From the NCBI RefSeq assembly GCF_011516755.1, contig NZ_WOSY01000005.1, positions 224,418 through 288,417 of the forward strand: a DNA stretch of 64,000 bases, written 5' to 3'. This document shows positions 17,649-27,316 of this stretch, in pieces. The notes under the pieces were generated by a model, which worked only from the letters and a program-made list of their open reading frames with translations, did not search any database and was not told the DNA's origin. Within the stretch, counting starts at the first letter, position 1. Every line of letters begins with the position of its first letter. The position numbers and the translations under genes are program-made. The stretch is from Acetobacter conturbans (lineage in GTDB: Bacteria > Pseudomonadota > Alphaproteobacteria > Acetobacterales > Acetobacteraceae).

Positions 17649-17676
17649 AAAATACCGGAACAGCGCGGAGATGCAA
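17649..17676 (-). promoter_or_regulatory. Possible promoter of the leuA leader
   Basis: On the minus strand TTGCAT (17676-17671) and TATTTT (17654-17649) are separated by 16 bases. Transcription would begin near 17642, about 30 bases before the leader ATG. Match to consensus is moderate. Confidence 0.35.
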
Positions 17677-17830
17677 CCAAAAGACACACACAACCTGCAC
17701 AGGTGTCCTCACCTACAGGTCACTTGGTCAGATCAGGCCGGTGCACACGCTTACCTCCTGGCGCCTGAAAACGGGAGTGAAGAGCGTCCTGCCGACATTG
17801 GTTCGGCCGGCTTGCTTCCCGACGCAGCGC

Positions 17831-17860
17831 AGCCTGACGCCCTGAGACGTCAGGCTGTTT
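17831..17860. terminator. Stem-loop between leuA leader region and the secreted protein gene
   Basis: AGCCTGACG (17831-17839) pairs perfectly with CGTCAGGCT (17848-17856) around an 8-base loop, followed on the plus strand by GTTTT. It lies just downstream of the minus-strand gene ending at 17874, for which it probably serves as terminator although the T-run is on the other side. The rest of the 17431-17873 gap is the leuA leader and promoter region. Confidence 0.5.
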
Positions 17861-17873
17861 TGGGAGAAAAATG

Positions 17874-18302
17874 TCAGTCCTGCAGCGGAAGGATGAACGT
17901 GCCGTCATCCAGTTCGATCCCGCGCTGAGCCGCGTGGGCACAGGTCGCGGTGCGAATGTCGCTGTCTGCCGTATTCAGGTCCACCATCTGGCCGGGACCG
18001 ACCATCAGCTGACCGACACCACCCGCGCCATAGGCGGGGTCCGCTTTGACATCGGAGCGCTTGGCAAGCGAGCGTCCGAGCGAACGCACCGTCGTGTCAT
18101 CGTCGATATCGTGGGCGTAACAGTAGTACATCAGTCCGGCGATATTGCCGACAGAGGCATTATCCACGGTCGGCCCGGGACCCACTGGTGCCTGTGCGAC
18201 AGACGCAGGTGCCACAGTGGCTGCGTGAGCACCTGCCATGGCAGAGGTCAGTGTCAGACCGCATACAGCGGCAATGGCCGCAGCTTTGGACAGTGATTTC
18301 AT
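17874..18302 (-). CDS. Secreted protein, DUF2501 (YjjA)-like
   Basis: The 142-residue precursor has a clear signal peptide (MKSLSKAAAIAAVCGLTLTSAMAGAHA, cleavage after about residue 27). The mature part has NIAGLMYYCYAHDIDDDTTVRSLGRSL and a second Cys in TATCAHAAQRG, giving two cysteines that may form a disulfide. The layout resembles DUF2501/YjjA periplasmic proteins of unknown function, but this is from memory and only moderate. AGGAGG lies 6 bases before the ATG. The gene stands alone. Confidence 0.7.
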   Translation of the reverse strand: MKSLSKAAAIAAVCGLTLTSAMAGAHAATVAPASVAQAPVGPGPTVDNASVGNIAGLMYYCYAHDIDDDTTVRSLGRSLAKRSDVKADPAYGAGGVGQLMVGPGQMVDLNTADSDIRTATCAHAAQRGIELDDGTFILPLQD

Positions 18303-18760
18303 GGAAAACCTCCTGAAAGCGAAGTGATGCGTGCAATGTTCGCTTCACTCAGGCAGCGAGCAAGAGGTGTGGATGCTGGTCTGTTATGCGGGAGTTGTTT
18401 TGCATTCTGGAGAAATGCTTCTTAGGTATAATTATTTACCATGAAACTGAACCGGAATGGTCTCCATTATTCACTTATATGTAATTTCTGAGTATAATAC
18501 TCTTCCATATAATGTATGGATTCTGAATGTTCCTGATCAGATCTCGTGCGGTATGAGCACACAGTCCGAATGACTGTATCTCATAGGATCAGGCGATCTT
18601 TATGGGAGCATTCGTGTCAGCGCAGGTCAGACGGGAGGAGTGCGAGCGTGCATCGCACCGCATGGGTCAGCCCTCCACATTCTCCGAAGGCGCTGGTCTG
18701 TCTGCCAGGCTGGCGATGCCCAAAACCCGACAGACAGATAAAGATGTGCAGTAAAATGCC
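18303..18760. other. Intergenic region without a recognisable gene
   Basis: This 458-base gap separates the secreted-protein gene from trxA, both on the minus strand. Its middle (about 18400-18540) is strongly AT-rich and probably holds the promoter of the secreted protein. Near trxA, TCTGTCTG (18697-18704) can pair with CAGACAGA (18731-18738), a possible weak trxA terminator. I see no convincing ORF. Confidence 0.5.
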
Positions 18761-19087
<327 letters not shown>

Positions 19088-19229
19088 GTGCGTCGTCCTT
19101 ACTCTGTAGGTCTGGCTGAACAGTTGGTGGGAGTTTGTTTCAGGTCAAGCCCCCGGGTGAGAAACGCCGGAGCCTAGCCCCTCAAACCGGCCAAAAGCAG
19201 CAGCTTTGTTCGTCTTTATATCCGACGAC

Positions 19230-22200
19230 TCATTTCTGTCCCGGCCCGTAAACATCCAGCAAGGCTCCTGGCAGCACTGTAACGGTCGGAACTTCGGTCC
19301 AGACCAGACTGCATTCCACGTCCCGTCCCGGATACAGCGCCTGAAGCAGGGCGCGGTAGGCCGCCATCTGCCGCAGATAAAGCACCGGTGTCCGCTCTAT
19401 GGATGATGGCGGTCGCCGGTTGGTCTTGAAGTCGCAGACCAGAACGCGGTCAGGCAACACCGCCATCCGGTCGACCTGTCCGACGATCACGCTTTCGCCC
19501 ACTACGCCTGCCAGCCGCTGTTCCGCGCGGCTTCCTGTAGCGAACAGGGGAGCCAGTGCCGGGTCTTCCATCACTCTGAGCACACGGGTGATAAGCCGGA
19601 GTGCCTCCTGCTCGTCCAGACCATTGCCGGGCCGAAGCAGCCAGTTGTAACCGACATCCGTCCGGTCCGCTTCCGGGCGGTCGGGCAGGAACTGGAGCAG
19701 CGCATGGACCAGCGTTCCCCTTCGGAAAGCGGCTTCACGGGCCGCGTTCGGCGTCAAAATAGCCAGATCGAGCGGCGAGCGGGTGGAAGGTTGCTCACCG
19801 AGCGCCACGTCATCAGGACGGCTTGGGGAGAGAGGGCGTGCGAGTGCCGGTTCCATCGGCGGCGGCGCAGGTATCCAGTCCGGTGCGCGTCCGGTCCATG
19901 ATGGCAGAGGTGCTGGGGGCGGCAAGCCAGCCTTTGTCGATGCCGTCCGGCTTGTCGTCGGACGTTCCTGAAGAACCAGCCGCTCCCCTTCCCACCCGAG
20001 ATCGAACGGTTCGGATGTGGCCTCGGCAGCCGTGAAGCCGTCCACGCAGCGGGCATACCAGCTTTCCTCGCTGAGCGTTCTGCCCGCCTCCCATCCGCAC
20101 ACCACCAGACGGTCGCTGGCACGGGTCAGGGCGACATAGAGCAGACGGTTATATTCCTCAGCCGCCTGCTCGCGCAGCGTCTCCCGGACAGCTTTCGTGG
20201 TTTCCGTCGCGGTGTCGGTGCGCGGCACGAAAACCGGGAGTGCCAGCTGACCCGCCTGCGATGGCAGCCAGAGCAGGCGGCTGTCCGAGCGCGGTGTGCC
20301 GATCGTGTCAGGCAGGATCACCAGCCGCGCCTGCAAGCCCTTCGACCCATGCGCCGTCATCACGCGCACGGCGTTGCCACTGGCCTCCGCCTCGCGCTTC
20401 ACGCTCTCGTTGGAGTTGCGGAGCCAGTGCAGGAACCCCTGAAGCGAATGGGCATGGGCCTCCTCATAGCGGAGTGCGGCCGAGAGCAGTTCATCGATTG
20501 GTTCGGCGGCTTCCGGTCCAAGGCGCGCAAGGATGCGGGCACGGCCGCCATGAACGCCCAGAGCCTCCGACAGCAGCGTGTAGGGCGAAGCATAATCCAC
20601 GCGTCGGAACAGCGCCGACAGGTAGGACCATGCCGCCGACCAGTCCGGGCGCTGGGCATGACGCTCACGCAGCACGGTCCAGAGCGGTTCGCCGTCGCGA
20701 TCCATGGCGAGGGCCATCAGGCTGTCATCACTGAGACCACCGAGCGGCGAGGTCAGCACGCAGGCCAGCGTCAGATTGTCCTGCGGCAGAAGCAGCGCGT
20801 CGCACAGCGCCATCAGATCCTGCACCACCGTCTGGTCGGCAAGCCCCGTACGCACGAGTGTCGCGACCGGCACGTCGGCGGTCTTGAGCGCGCGGATCAG
20901 CGCCCGCACAAAGGCCGAGCGGCGCGGCACGAGGATCAGCACGTCGCCGGGCGTGAGCTGTGTTTCACCCGGTGCGGGAGGTGCCAGCAGTTGCGCGGCA
21001 ATCCAGCGCGCCAGCGTGTCAGCAAGGCGCTGCTGCGCCGAGATCTGGCCGACATTCTTTCTGGTTGCAGCCCACGGGTTCAGGTCTTCGGTCTCTTCCT
21101 CGCCTTCGCCAGTGCGCGGCACCAGCGGCCAGAGTTCGACACAGCCTCCCTGTCCGGGACGGGCGGACTCATGACGCGGCATCGTCTTGCCCGGTTCGCT
21201 GACCCCACGGGCGGCCAGTGGATTGCTGAACACGGCATCCACCAGCGACAGCACCGGCGTCGTGGAGCGGAACGAGACGGTCAGTTGCGGCTCCTGCCAG
21301 AGAGCCCCGGCGTTTTTCGCCCGCTTCTCGAAGGTCTGCCGCCATTCGCGGAAAGCTTCCGGGTCTGCGCCCTGAAACCCGTAGATCGACTGCTTGTAGT
21401 CACCCACCGCAAAGACGGTGCGGGGACCGGCGTTTTCATCATGCACGCCCGCACCGGAGAAAAACTCCTCAGTCAGATCTCCGGCGATGCGCCACTGCTC
21501 ACGGGACGTGTCCTGCACTTCGTCGAGCAGGAGATGGTCGATGCCGCCGTCGAGCTTGTAGAGCACCCACGCTGCACCGGGTTCATGCAGCAGGCTGAGG
21601 GTGCGGAGAATGAGATCGTCATATTCCACCTGCCCACGCAGGCTCTTGCCGGTGCTGTAGGTCTCCAGAATCGGCGCGGCCGTGCGGAGAAGGGCGAGAG
21701 TCAGATTGACGAGGGTGATGGCGCGCCGGTTTTCCTCGATGTCGAGGATACGTCGGGCCTCCGCCTCGATCCGTTGGACAGTCTTCTCGTTGTTTTTGGC
21801 GTATTTTTCGCTTGTGCCTGCATGCTTGCGCGGCTCGCCTTTGGCTGTGAGAAAGAACTCCTGCCATTCCACCCACGCCGCCGCGCGTTCCGGTGGATGC
21901 TTCGCCAGCCAGTCCAGCATGGCGGTGGCCCGGCGTTGCGCGGTGGCCGGAGCCGTCTCCTGCATCGTTTTTAGGGCTTCCCGCAGCGTGCCCTCTTCCG
22001 GGATATTCGCGCAGGCCGCCAGCAACGGATCTTCGTCAGAGACTGCTTTTATCCCCAGCGCCCTGAACAGCATCGTCCGCAATGTCGCCGCATCGGTGCG
22101 TGCCAGAGTCAGTGCCTCTCCGCTTTGTCCACTGAACCGCAGTTCGGTGAGCAGGCTGAGCAGGTCCACAAGCGGGATCTGTGCTGCGAGAAGGGCCACG

Positions 22201-22754
22201 AGACCGGAGGGAAGGCGTGCCAGTTCTGTTTCCGTCGCATCCGACAGCGCCAGCGAGGCATCCGTGTCCTCCATCAGCGTGAAATGCGGATTGGTGGCGG
22301 CCTCCAGCGGAAAGCGACGCAGGAGGGACTGACAGAAGGCGTGGATCGTGCCGATGCGCATCCCGCCCGGCAGGTCGAGCACACGGGCGAACAGCGCGCG
22401 GGCTTCCGGACCCGCAGAAGTGGGGACGCTCAGCTTGCGAAGGGCCTTGTCCAGCGTCTCATCCGGCATCGTCACCCATTCGCCCAGCGTCCGCTGGAGC
22501 CGGATGGCCATTTCCGCCGCCGCCGCCTTGGTGAAGGTCAGGCAGAGGATACGTCCCGGATAGGTGCCGGGAATCAGTGGTCCGGTCGGATCGTGCGGGT
22601 TCTGGCGCGGCAGCATCAGACGCAGCAGACGGTCGATGAGCAGCTTGGTCTTGCCACTGCCCGCCGAGGCCGAGACGAAGACCGAAGCGTTCGGGTCCGA
22701 GGCCACGTTCTGCTGCTCATTGGCGAGGTCGATGGCGGTGATGGGTGCGGTCAT
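19230..22754 (-). CDS. addA: Double-strand break repair helicase-nuclease subunit AddA
   Basis: The 1174-residue subunit works with AddB to resect DNA ends for RecA loading. It is a UvrD-type helicase with P-loop AGSGKT (31-36), Walker B LLLDEVQDTSREQW, motif QSIYGFQGADP, the late helicase motif VMTAHGSKGLQ, and a C-terminal RecB-like nuclease region around QVDRMAVLPDRVLVCDFKTNR. ATG at 22754 was preferred over GTG at 22784 because AGAAGAGG lies about 8 bases upstream and the conserved ANEQQNVASDP begins just after. A 295-base non-coding gap separates it from addB, where the genes usually touch. Confidence 0.95.
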   Translation of the reverse strand: MTAPITAIDLANEQQNVASDPNASVFVSASAGSGKTKLLIDRLLRLMLPRQNPHDPTGPLIPGTYPGRILCLTFTKAAAAEMAIRLQRTLGEWVTMPDETLDKALRKLSVPTSAGPEARALFARVLDLPGGMRIGTIHAFCQSLLRRFPLEAATNPHFTLMEDTDASLALSDATETELARLPSGLVALLAAQIPLVDLLSLLTELRFSGQSGEALTLARTDAATLRTMLFRALGIKAVSDEDPLLAACANIPEEGTLREALKTMQETAPATAQRRATAMLDWLAKHPPERAAAWVEWQEFFLTAKGEPRKHAGTSEKYAKNNEKTVQRIEAEARRILDIEENRRAITLVNLTLALLRTAAPILETYSTGKSLRGQVEYDDLILRTLSLLHEPGAAWVLYKLDGGIDHLLLDEVQDTSREQWRIAGDLTEEFFSGAGVHDENAGPRTVFAVGDYKQSIYGFQGADPEAFREWRQTFEKRAKNAGALWQEPQLTVSFRSTTPVLSLVDAVFSNPLAARGVSEPGKTMPRHESARPGQGGCVELWPLVPRTGEGEEETEDLNPWAATRKNVGQISAQQRLADTLARWIAAQLLAPPAPGETQLTPGDVLILVPRRSAFVRALIRALKTADVPVATLVRTGLADQTVVQDLMALCDALLLPQDNLTLACVLTSPLGGLSDDSLMALAMDRDGEPLWTVLRERHAQRPDWSAAWSYLSALFRRVDYASPYTLLSEALGVHGGRARILARLGPEAAEPIDELLSAALRYEEAHAHSLQGFLHWLRNSNESVKREAEASGNAVRVMTAHGSKGLQARLVILPDTIGTPRSDSRLLWLPSQAGQLALPVFVPRTDTATETTKAVRETLREQAAEEYNRLLYVALTRASDRLVVCGWEAGRTLSEESWYARCVDGFTAAEATSEPFDLGWEGERLVLQERPTTSRTASTKAGLPPPAPLPSWTGRAPDWIPAPPPMEPALARPLSPSRPDDVALGEQPSTRSPLDLAILTPNAAREAAFRRGTLVHALLQFLPDRPEADRTDVGYNWLLRPGNGLDEQEALRLITRVLRVMEDPALAPLFATGSRAEQRLAGVVGESVIVGQVDRMAVLPDRVLVCDFKTNRRPPSSIERTPVLYLRQMAAYRALLQALYPGRDVECSLVWTEVPTVTVLPGALLDVYGPGQK

Positions 22755-23049
22755 GCCAACGGCCTCTTCTGTGTCTGCAAGCACGCTATCGCTAACCCGC
22801 TGGAGGCAATGCCTCTGGACGCCAATGATTCATCGGGGGAGTGAGAGGACGGAGTCCATGATACTTGCGGGGTTCGGGCAAAACCCGGCCTTTCTTCAGG
22901 ACGGTCCATGACTATGTTTCCGGGCATCAAATGAAGCAGGAACCGTGGGCCGTCGTGTACAGCACGCGCATACAGGGTGGCTTGCGCAGCCCGACTGCGC
23001 GTGACAGCCCGTGCCGGAGTTTGGAGCAGAAACCAGTAACCGAGCCCGG
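22755..23049. other. Non-coding gap inside the addB-addA unit
   Basis: This 295-base stretch between the addB stop and the addA start holds no gene I can support. It contains short GC-rich dyads, for example around GGGTTCGGGCAAAACCCGG near 22871. addB and addA usually abut, so it may be an insertion or a degraded repeat element. Confidence 0.4.
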
Positions 23050-26000
23050 TCATTCCCCACCATCCTCCCGCGCCGTGCTCCACTCGGCGACGCGGGCAAG
23101 CTGGGCATAATCGGCAAAGCGCGGCGGCTTGCCGGGATGCGGATGCGAGAGATAGGGCTGAGCCTTGCTGTCATACTCCGCCACGCGCAGGCGTAGGTTC
23201 TCCCATGCCTGCACGGCCAGTTCCCCGATGCTGATCTCCTTGCTCTTCACCACCGTCTCGGAGCCCGGTTCCGCTCCACCGGTCAGACGCCAGTAGATCA
23301 GGTCGCGGGTTTCAGGTTTCGTATCGGCGGAGATGTGCGGTGTTGCGTCAGGGAAGGCGCCGAGCGCCAGCATCGCCGCTTCAAGCGGTAACTGCGGACT
23401 CCAGCCGGCAATCACATCTTTCACAGAGGGCACCGTGCCGGTCTTGTAGTCGAGCAGGGTCATGGCGCCGTCCTCGAACAGGTCGATGCGATCCGCCCGG
23501 CCCGTCAGGGTGAACGGGCCACCCGGTGCGTCCGTGATCGTCGCACGCCCCTTGGCCTCGGTCAGGATCGCCCGTGGTGCCGTCGCTTCCCGGCGCGCCG
23601 CCTCTGCCTCAGCGACCCAGTCGGCGATGCGGAGCAGGCGCGGCCGCCACCATGAGGCGAGGGCAGGGCGTAAAGCGGCCTCGTCCAGACTGTCGAGAAA
23701 TGCCCTGCGCAAAGACGATGCGGCATCGTGTGGCCAGTCTGTGCCATGTTTGTCGAACCATGCGTCGAGCGCGCCATGCACCAGCATGCCGTAATCCGAG
23801 GCATCGACCGATTGTTCCAGCGGATCGAGCGGGCGCAGCTTCAGCACATGCCGGGCGTAGATGGCATAGGGGTCGCGCATCCATGTCTCGATCTCGGTCA
23901 CGCTCAGCCTGCGCGGGCGATTGCTGACCGGTGGGCGAGGTTCCGGCGCCGCAACCGGTTTGGCCGCGCCATCCGGACGGTCGATCTGCGACAGCCATGA
24001 CTGGGCGGGATGTTCCACCAGCTTCTGTCCGCGTCCGGCGAGAAAAGCATCCAGTCGTACCAGCCAGCGGGCCGGAACGGCGGGCGCACCCTCCCGGCGA
24101 CCCGGCGTGGACAGCACGATATCCCCGGCGGAAGACAGACAGGACGCGAAATCATGTGCGGCCTGTCCGATGGCCTGTTCCGGGGATGGCAAACCCACCC
24201 GCGCCCTCATCGGACGGCTGAGCCACGGGCCCGGATCGGTTGCTGGTGGCCACACCCCTTCGACCAGTCCGCCGAGCACCATGAGATCGACCGTCTGGAG
24301 CCGCGCTTCTGTCAGACCCCAGATGAACACGCGCGGATGGAGGGTTACGGTCGTGTCGCCGCGTCCCCTGAGCGCCCGGCGTCCCTGCACACGCTCTTCA
24401 GTGAAGACGGCGGCCAGCAAACCGTCGAGAACCGTCCAGGGCTGGGGAGGCAGGACATCCGTGGCGGTCAGCAGATCGGAGAAACGATGCGCCAGCGCGT
24501 TGCCATCCTCGCCGCGCCACAGTTTCTCGGCACCCGGCATGTCGTCCGTCGTCGTCAGGGCTTCGGCTGCCGTCAGAAGAGCCGTGAGTTGCTCCGGCAG
24601 GATACGATCCTTGCGGGCGGCTTCCAGAGCCGGGGCAAGGCAACGCTCCAGTGCGGTCAGAAACAGGGCAAGCGGCTGCGGTTCGTCGGGCCGGTCGGCA
24701 GATGCTCCGTCCAGCGAGGCTCCTTCTTTCTCCTGTTTGTCCTGCAGATGCCTGCGCAGCCCCTCGATCCCCGGCGTGGGAGCGGGACCGCGCAGAAGCT
24801 GACGTTCCAGCAGACGGGCGGAGGCGCGACAGGTGCCTGGCGACATGCCGCACGCGACGAGCGGATGCTTGAGCAGCGCCAGCAGCGCAACGGGAGCAAG
24901 CTGCTGGTCCACGGCCTGCGCCAGAAGACGCAGAAGCACGGCGGCGGGCGTAGTGATGAGCAACTCGCCAGCACTGTCATCGGCCAGAATCCCCCAGCGG
25001 GCGAGTTCGGCGGCTACCCTTCCGGCCAGCACCCGGTCAGGCGTGACCAGCGCGACACGCCTGTCTTTCTGTTCGATGCCCGAGCGAAGGATCAGCGCAA
25101 TGGCGGCGGCTTCTTCCTGCTGATCCGCAGGCGTGAGGCGAAAGAGCCCGGTGCAGTCGGCACGCTCAGGATTGGTGGCCCAGTCGGAGAGGGCACTGGC
25201 AGGGAGTAGCGCTCGCGCGATGGTGCCGGTGCGTGTTGCGAGAACCGCACGACTTTCGTCATGCGACAGAACGGAGGGCCACACATCCACATCTTCGCGT
25301 CGGGCATCCAGACTGGTGAGCAACCGCGAAAGTCCCGCCTGCGGATGGCCGTCCGGGAGCAGGGTGAAGGTCTCCGCATCCATGTCCCGGTCGAGACCCG
25401 GCACGATCAGCCGTCCGTTTGGATGACGCAGCACGCCCCGCAGCGCATTGACGGTGGAGGGCAGCGCGTCCGTGAATCCGACGGCCCAGAGCCGTGACGA
25501 GGCTTCCGCCTGTTCCGCCCAGTAATCCGACTGCGCTTCAAGCAGGGCGAGCTGGCGCGCGACGGGGTTCATCAGCCCCTGTTCGCGCAGCCAGTCCGGC
25601 CATACCGCCGTGATGATGGCGAGAAATTTCAGCGTCGCCTGCCAGTGGGTGGCGAACCGTTCGTCAACAGCATCGGGCAACGCCTGCGACAGATCCACCC
25701 CGGAGCGTTCGGCTTCGTCCATGAGATCGGCCAGCGCCCGTGCCAACGGCCATGCCTGATCGAGCATCGGGCGCGTACCGAATGCCGTTTCGGCCTGAAG
25801 CACCAGTCGCGTGAGGATGGCCAGTCGCCGCATCGGCGGCACGGCGGGCGGCAACAGGAGCGCATCCGGGCTGGCGAGCGCGGTTTCCGCTTCGTCCAGT
25901 CCGCCGATGGGGATGATGCGCGGCAGAAGAATCGCGCGCCCGTCGGCGTGACGCAGAAAGGCTTCGGTCAGTGCACGGGCGGCGCGGCGGCCGGGCAGAA

Positions 26001-26115
26001 CCAGCGTGCCGTCACCGATGCGTTCCGGGTCGTCGTCCACGCCTGCGGTCCAGCGTGCCGCGATTTCATCCAGAAAGCGGAGATGGGCGGGAATGGTGGC
26101 GAGGGCGGGGATCAT
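23050..26115 (-). CDS. addB: Double-strand break repair protein AddB
   Basis: The 1021-residue partner of AddA has the alphaproteobacterial AddB layout: an N-terminal inactivated helicase region (LVLPGRRAARALTEAFLR, then LPRIIPIGGLDEAE) and a C-terminal PD-(D/E)XK nuclease with GRADRIDLFEDGAMTLLDYKTG. The region PRRLSVTEIETWMRDPYAIYARHVLKLRPLDP before the nuclease is strongly typical. In many relatives amgK and murU lie between tsaE and addB; here only 106 bases separate them, so those genes are absent or elsewhere. Confidence 0.94.
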   Translation of the reverse strand: MIPALATIPAHLRFLDEIAARWTAGVDDDPERIGDGTLVLPGRRAARALTEAFLRHADGRAILLPRIIPIGGLDEAETALASPDALLLPPAVPPMRRLAILTRLVLQAETAFGTRPMLDQAWPLARALADLMDEAERSGVDLSQALPDAVDERFATHWQATLKFLAIITAVWPDWLREQGLMNPVARQLALLEAQSDYWAEQAEASSRLWAVGFTDALPSTVNALRGVLRHPNGRLIVPGLDRDMDAETFTLLPDGHPQAGLSRLLTSLDARREDVDVWPSVLSHDESRAVLATRTGTIARALLPASALSDWATNPERADCTGLFRLTPADQQEEAAAIALILRSGIEQKDRRVALVTPDRVLAGRVAAELARWGILADDSAGELLITTPAAVLLRLLAQAVDQQLAPVALLALLKHPLVACGMSPGTCRASARLLERQLLRGPAPTPGIEGLRRHLQDKQEKEGASLDGASADRPDEPQPLALFLTALERCLAPALEAARKDRILPEQLTALLTAAEALTTTDDMPGAEKLWRGEDGNALAHRFSDLLTATDVLPPQPWTVLDGLLAAVFTEERVQGRRALRGRGDTTVTLHPRVFIWGLTEARLQTVDLMVLGGLVEGVWPPATDPGPWLSRPMRARVGLPSPEQAIGQAAHDFASCLSSAGDIVLSTPGRREGAPAVPARWLVRLDAFLAGRGQKLVEHPAQSWLSQIDRPDGAAKPVAAPEPRPPVSNRPRRLSVTEIETWMRDPYAIYARHVLKLRPLDPLEQSVDASDYGMLVHGALDAWFDKHGTDWPHDAASSLRRAFLDSLDEAALRPALASWWRPRLLRIADWVAEAEAARREATAPRAILTEAKGRATITDAPGGPFTLTGRADRIDLFEDGAMTLLDYKTGTVPSVKDVIAGWSPQLPLEAAMLALGAFPDATPHISADTKPETRDLIYWRLTGGAEPGSETVVKSKEISIGELAVQAWENLRLRVAEYDSKAQPYLSHPHPGKPPRFADYAQLARVAEWSTAREDGGE

Positions 26116-26221
26116 CGCGGCAGGATTGTCCGTGTCGAGGAAGGATTCAAGAGGTCCGCCTTCGACCCTTCAATGGGATTGCCCTCGGCGATTGTCTGGA
26201 GCGGTCTCGGGCCTCTCTGTT

Positions 26222-26686
26222 TCACAGTCGGTCAGTCCAGCCGGTCACAGTCGCCTCGCGGGGCAGATCGTCCGCATCGGGATCGCCCCCAGCGACAGGC
26301 AGCGGTTTCAGCATGACATGCAGCGCATCGTCTGGCGTCAGGTCTTCCAGCCGCTCGGGCCATTCGACGAGAACGATACCGGCGCGCGCGTCATCCCAGC
26401 CCAACTCTTCCAGCGCCTCCGGGCCTTGCAGTCGCCACAGATCGAAATGCGAGACAGGCCCTTGCGGTGTGTCGTAGGGCTGTACCAGCGTGAAGGTCGG
26501 GCTGGGTACATCCAGCATCGGATCGTTGCACAACGTTCTGAGAAAGGCCCGTGCGAAGACGCTCTTTCCGGCTCCGAGCGGTCCGGAGAGCAGGATGGTG
26601 TCCCCGGCGCGGACAAGGCGCCCCAGTGTCTCCGCAAGTGCTTCGGTGTCCGACCGGGTGTGCAGCGTCAGGATGCGGGAGGTCAT
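26222..26686 (-). CDS. tsaE: tRNA threonylcarbamoyladenosine biosynthesis ATPase TsaE
   Basis: The 154-residue ATPase supports formation of t6A37 in tRNAs that read ANN codons, together with TsaB and TsaD. The P-loop GPLGAGKS is at about 35-42, followed by VFARAFLRTL. PSPTFTLVQPYD, HFDLWRL and VLVEWPERLE are the conserved family motifs. The C-terminus is slightly longer than in E. coli. It lies upstream of addB on the same strand, a conserved alphaproteobacterial neighbourhood. Confidence 0.95.
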   Translation of the reverse strand: MTSRILTLHTRSDTEALAETLGRLVRAGDTILLSGPLGAGKSVFARAFLRTLCNDPMLDVPSPTFTLVQPYDTPQGPVSHFDLWRLQGPEALEELGWDDARAGIVLVEWPERLEDLTPDDALHVMLKPLPVAGGDPDADDLPREATVTGWTDRL

Positions 26687-26837
26687 CAGGGGAATTCCGT
26701 GCGGTTTCAGGGAACAACGGCGAACGTGTGCCTTGTTCCATTCCTGTTACCTGTCACAGTTGCGCTTGTGCAGAGATTTAAGTCAGTCAGGCGGTTATTC
26801 CACTGGCCCTTTGTACTGGCACAGTCCGTCTTCGCGG

Positions 26838-27278
26838 TTACAGGTCCCGCGTGCGTTCCTGAATCACACGCCGCGCCGACAGGTCGTCCAGCATCGCCTG
26901 CTCACGTTTCTGAGCCAGTTCCTGCTCTTCTTTCGCCCGTTTTTCCGCCAGTTTCTGGGCCGCTTCCAGAGCCGACCGCGCCAGATTCACCCGCGTGCGA
27001 CAGGATTCGACGTCCAGTGCCGCGTCCTGCTCCCGCGCCCGCGCGCGATCAAGGGCCGCCCGGCCGATGGGGAGCCAGCGGGAATAGGCTTCCACAACCC
27101 GGTCGTCCGATGCCAGATCCAACGCGGCGTCGCGTTCCCGTACCATGTTCTGTTCCGCCCCTTTCACGGCATCCGATGCGGTCATCGCCCGAGCCAGTGC
27201 CTCTGAAAGCAGCTTCTTTGCTTCATCAAGTTCCTGGTCCCTCAGTCGGAGGAGGGAATCGAGCGGTGTGCGTTGCAT
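26838..27278 (-). CDS. fliJ: FliJ-like flagellar export chaperone
   Basis: The 146-residue protein is almost wholly alpha-helical and highly charged (for example RSALEAAQKLAEKRAKEEQELAQKREQAMLDD), as expected for the FliJ coiled coil that sits in the FliI hexamer of the flagellar export gate. Sequence identity in this family is low. The call rests on size, coiled-coil character and its place directly after fliI on the same strand, 38 bases away. Confidence 0.8.
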   Translation of the reverse strand: MQRTPLDSLLRLRDQELDEAKKLLSEALARAMTASDAVKGAEQNMVRERDAALDLASDDRVVEAYSRWLPIGRAALDRARAREQDAALDVESCRTRVNLARSALEAAQKLAEKRAKEEQELAQKREQAMLDDLSARRVIQERTRDL

Positions 27279-27316
27279 TGGATTTATCCCGGTCTGGGGT
27301 GAACTGATGAGAAGGG

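Noticed and set aside
20349..21974. A 541-codon open frame on the plus strand
   Set aside because: It is antisense to addA, whose helicase motifs are intact in the other strand; composition is typical of an antisense shadow.
26006..27307. A 433-codon plus-strand frame crossing addB, tsaE and fliJ
   Set aside because: It runs antisense through three well-supported genes and has no family motif.
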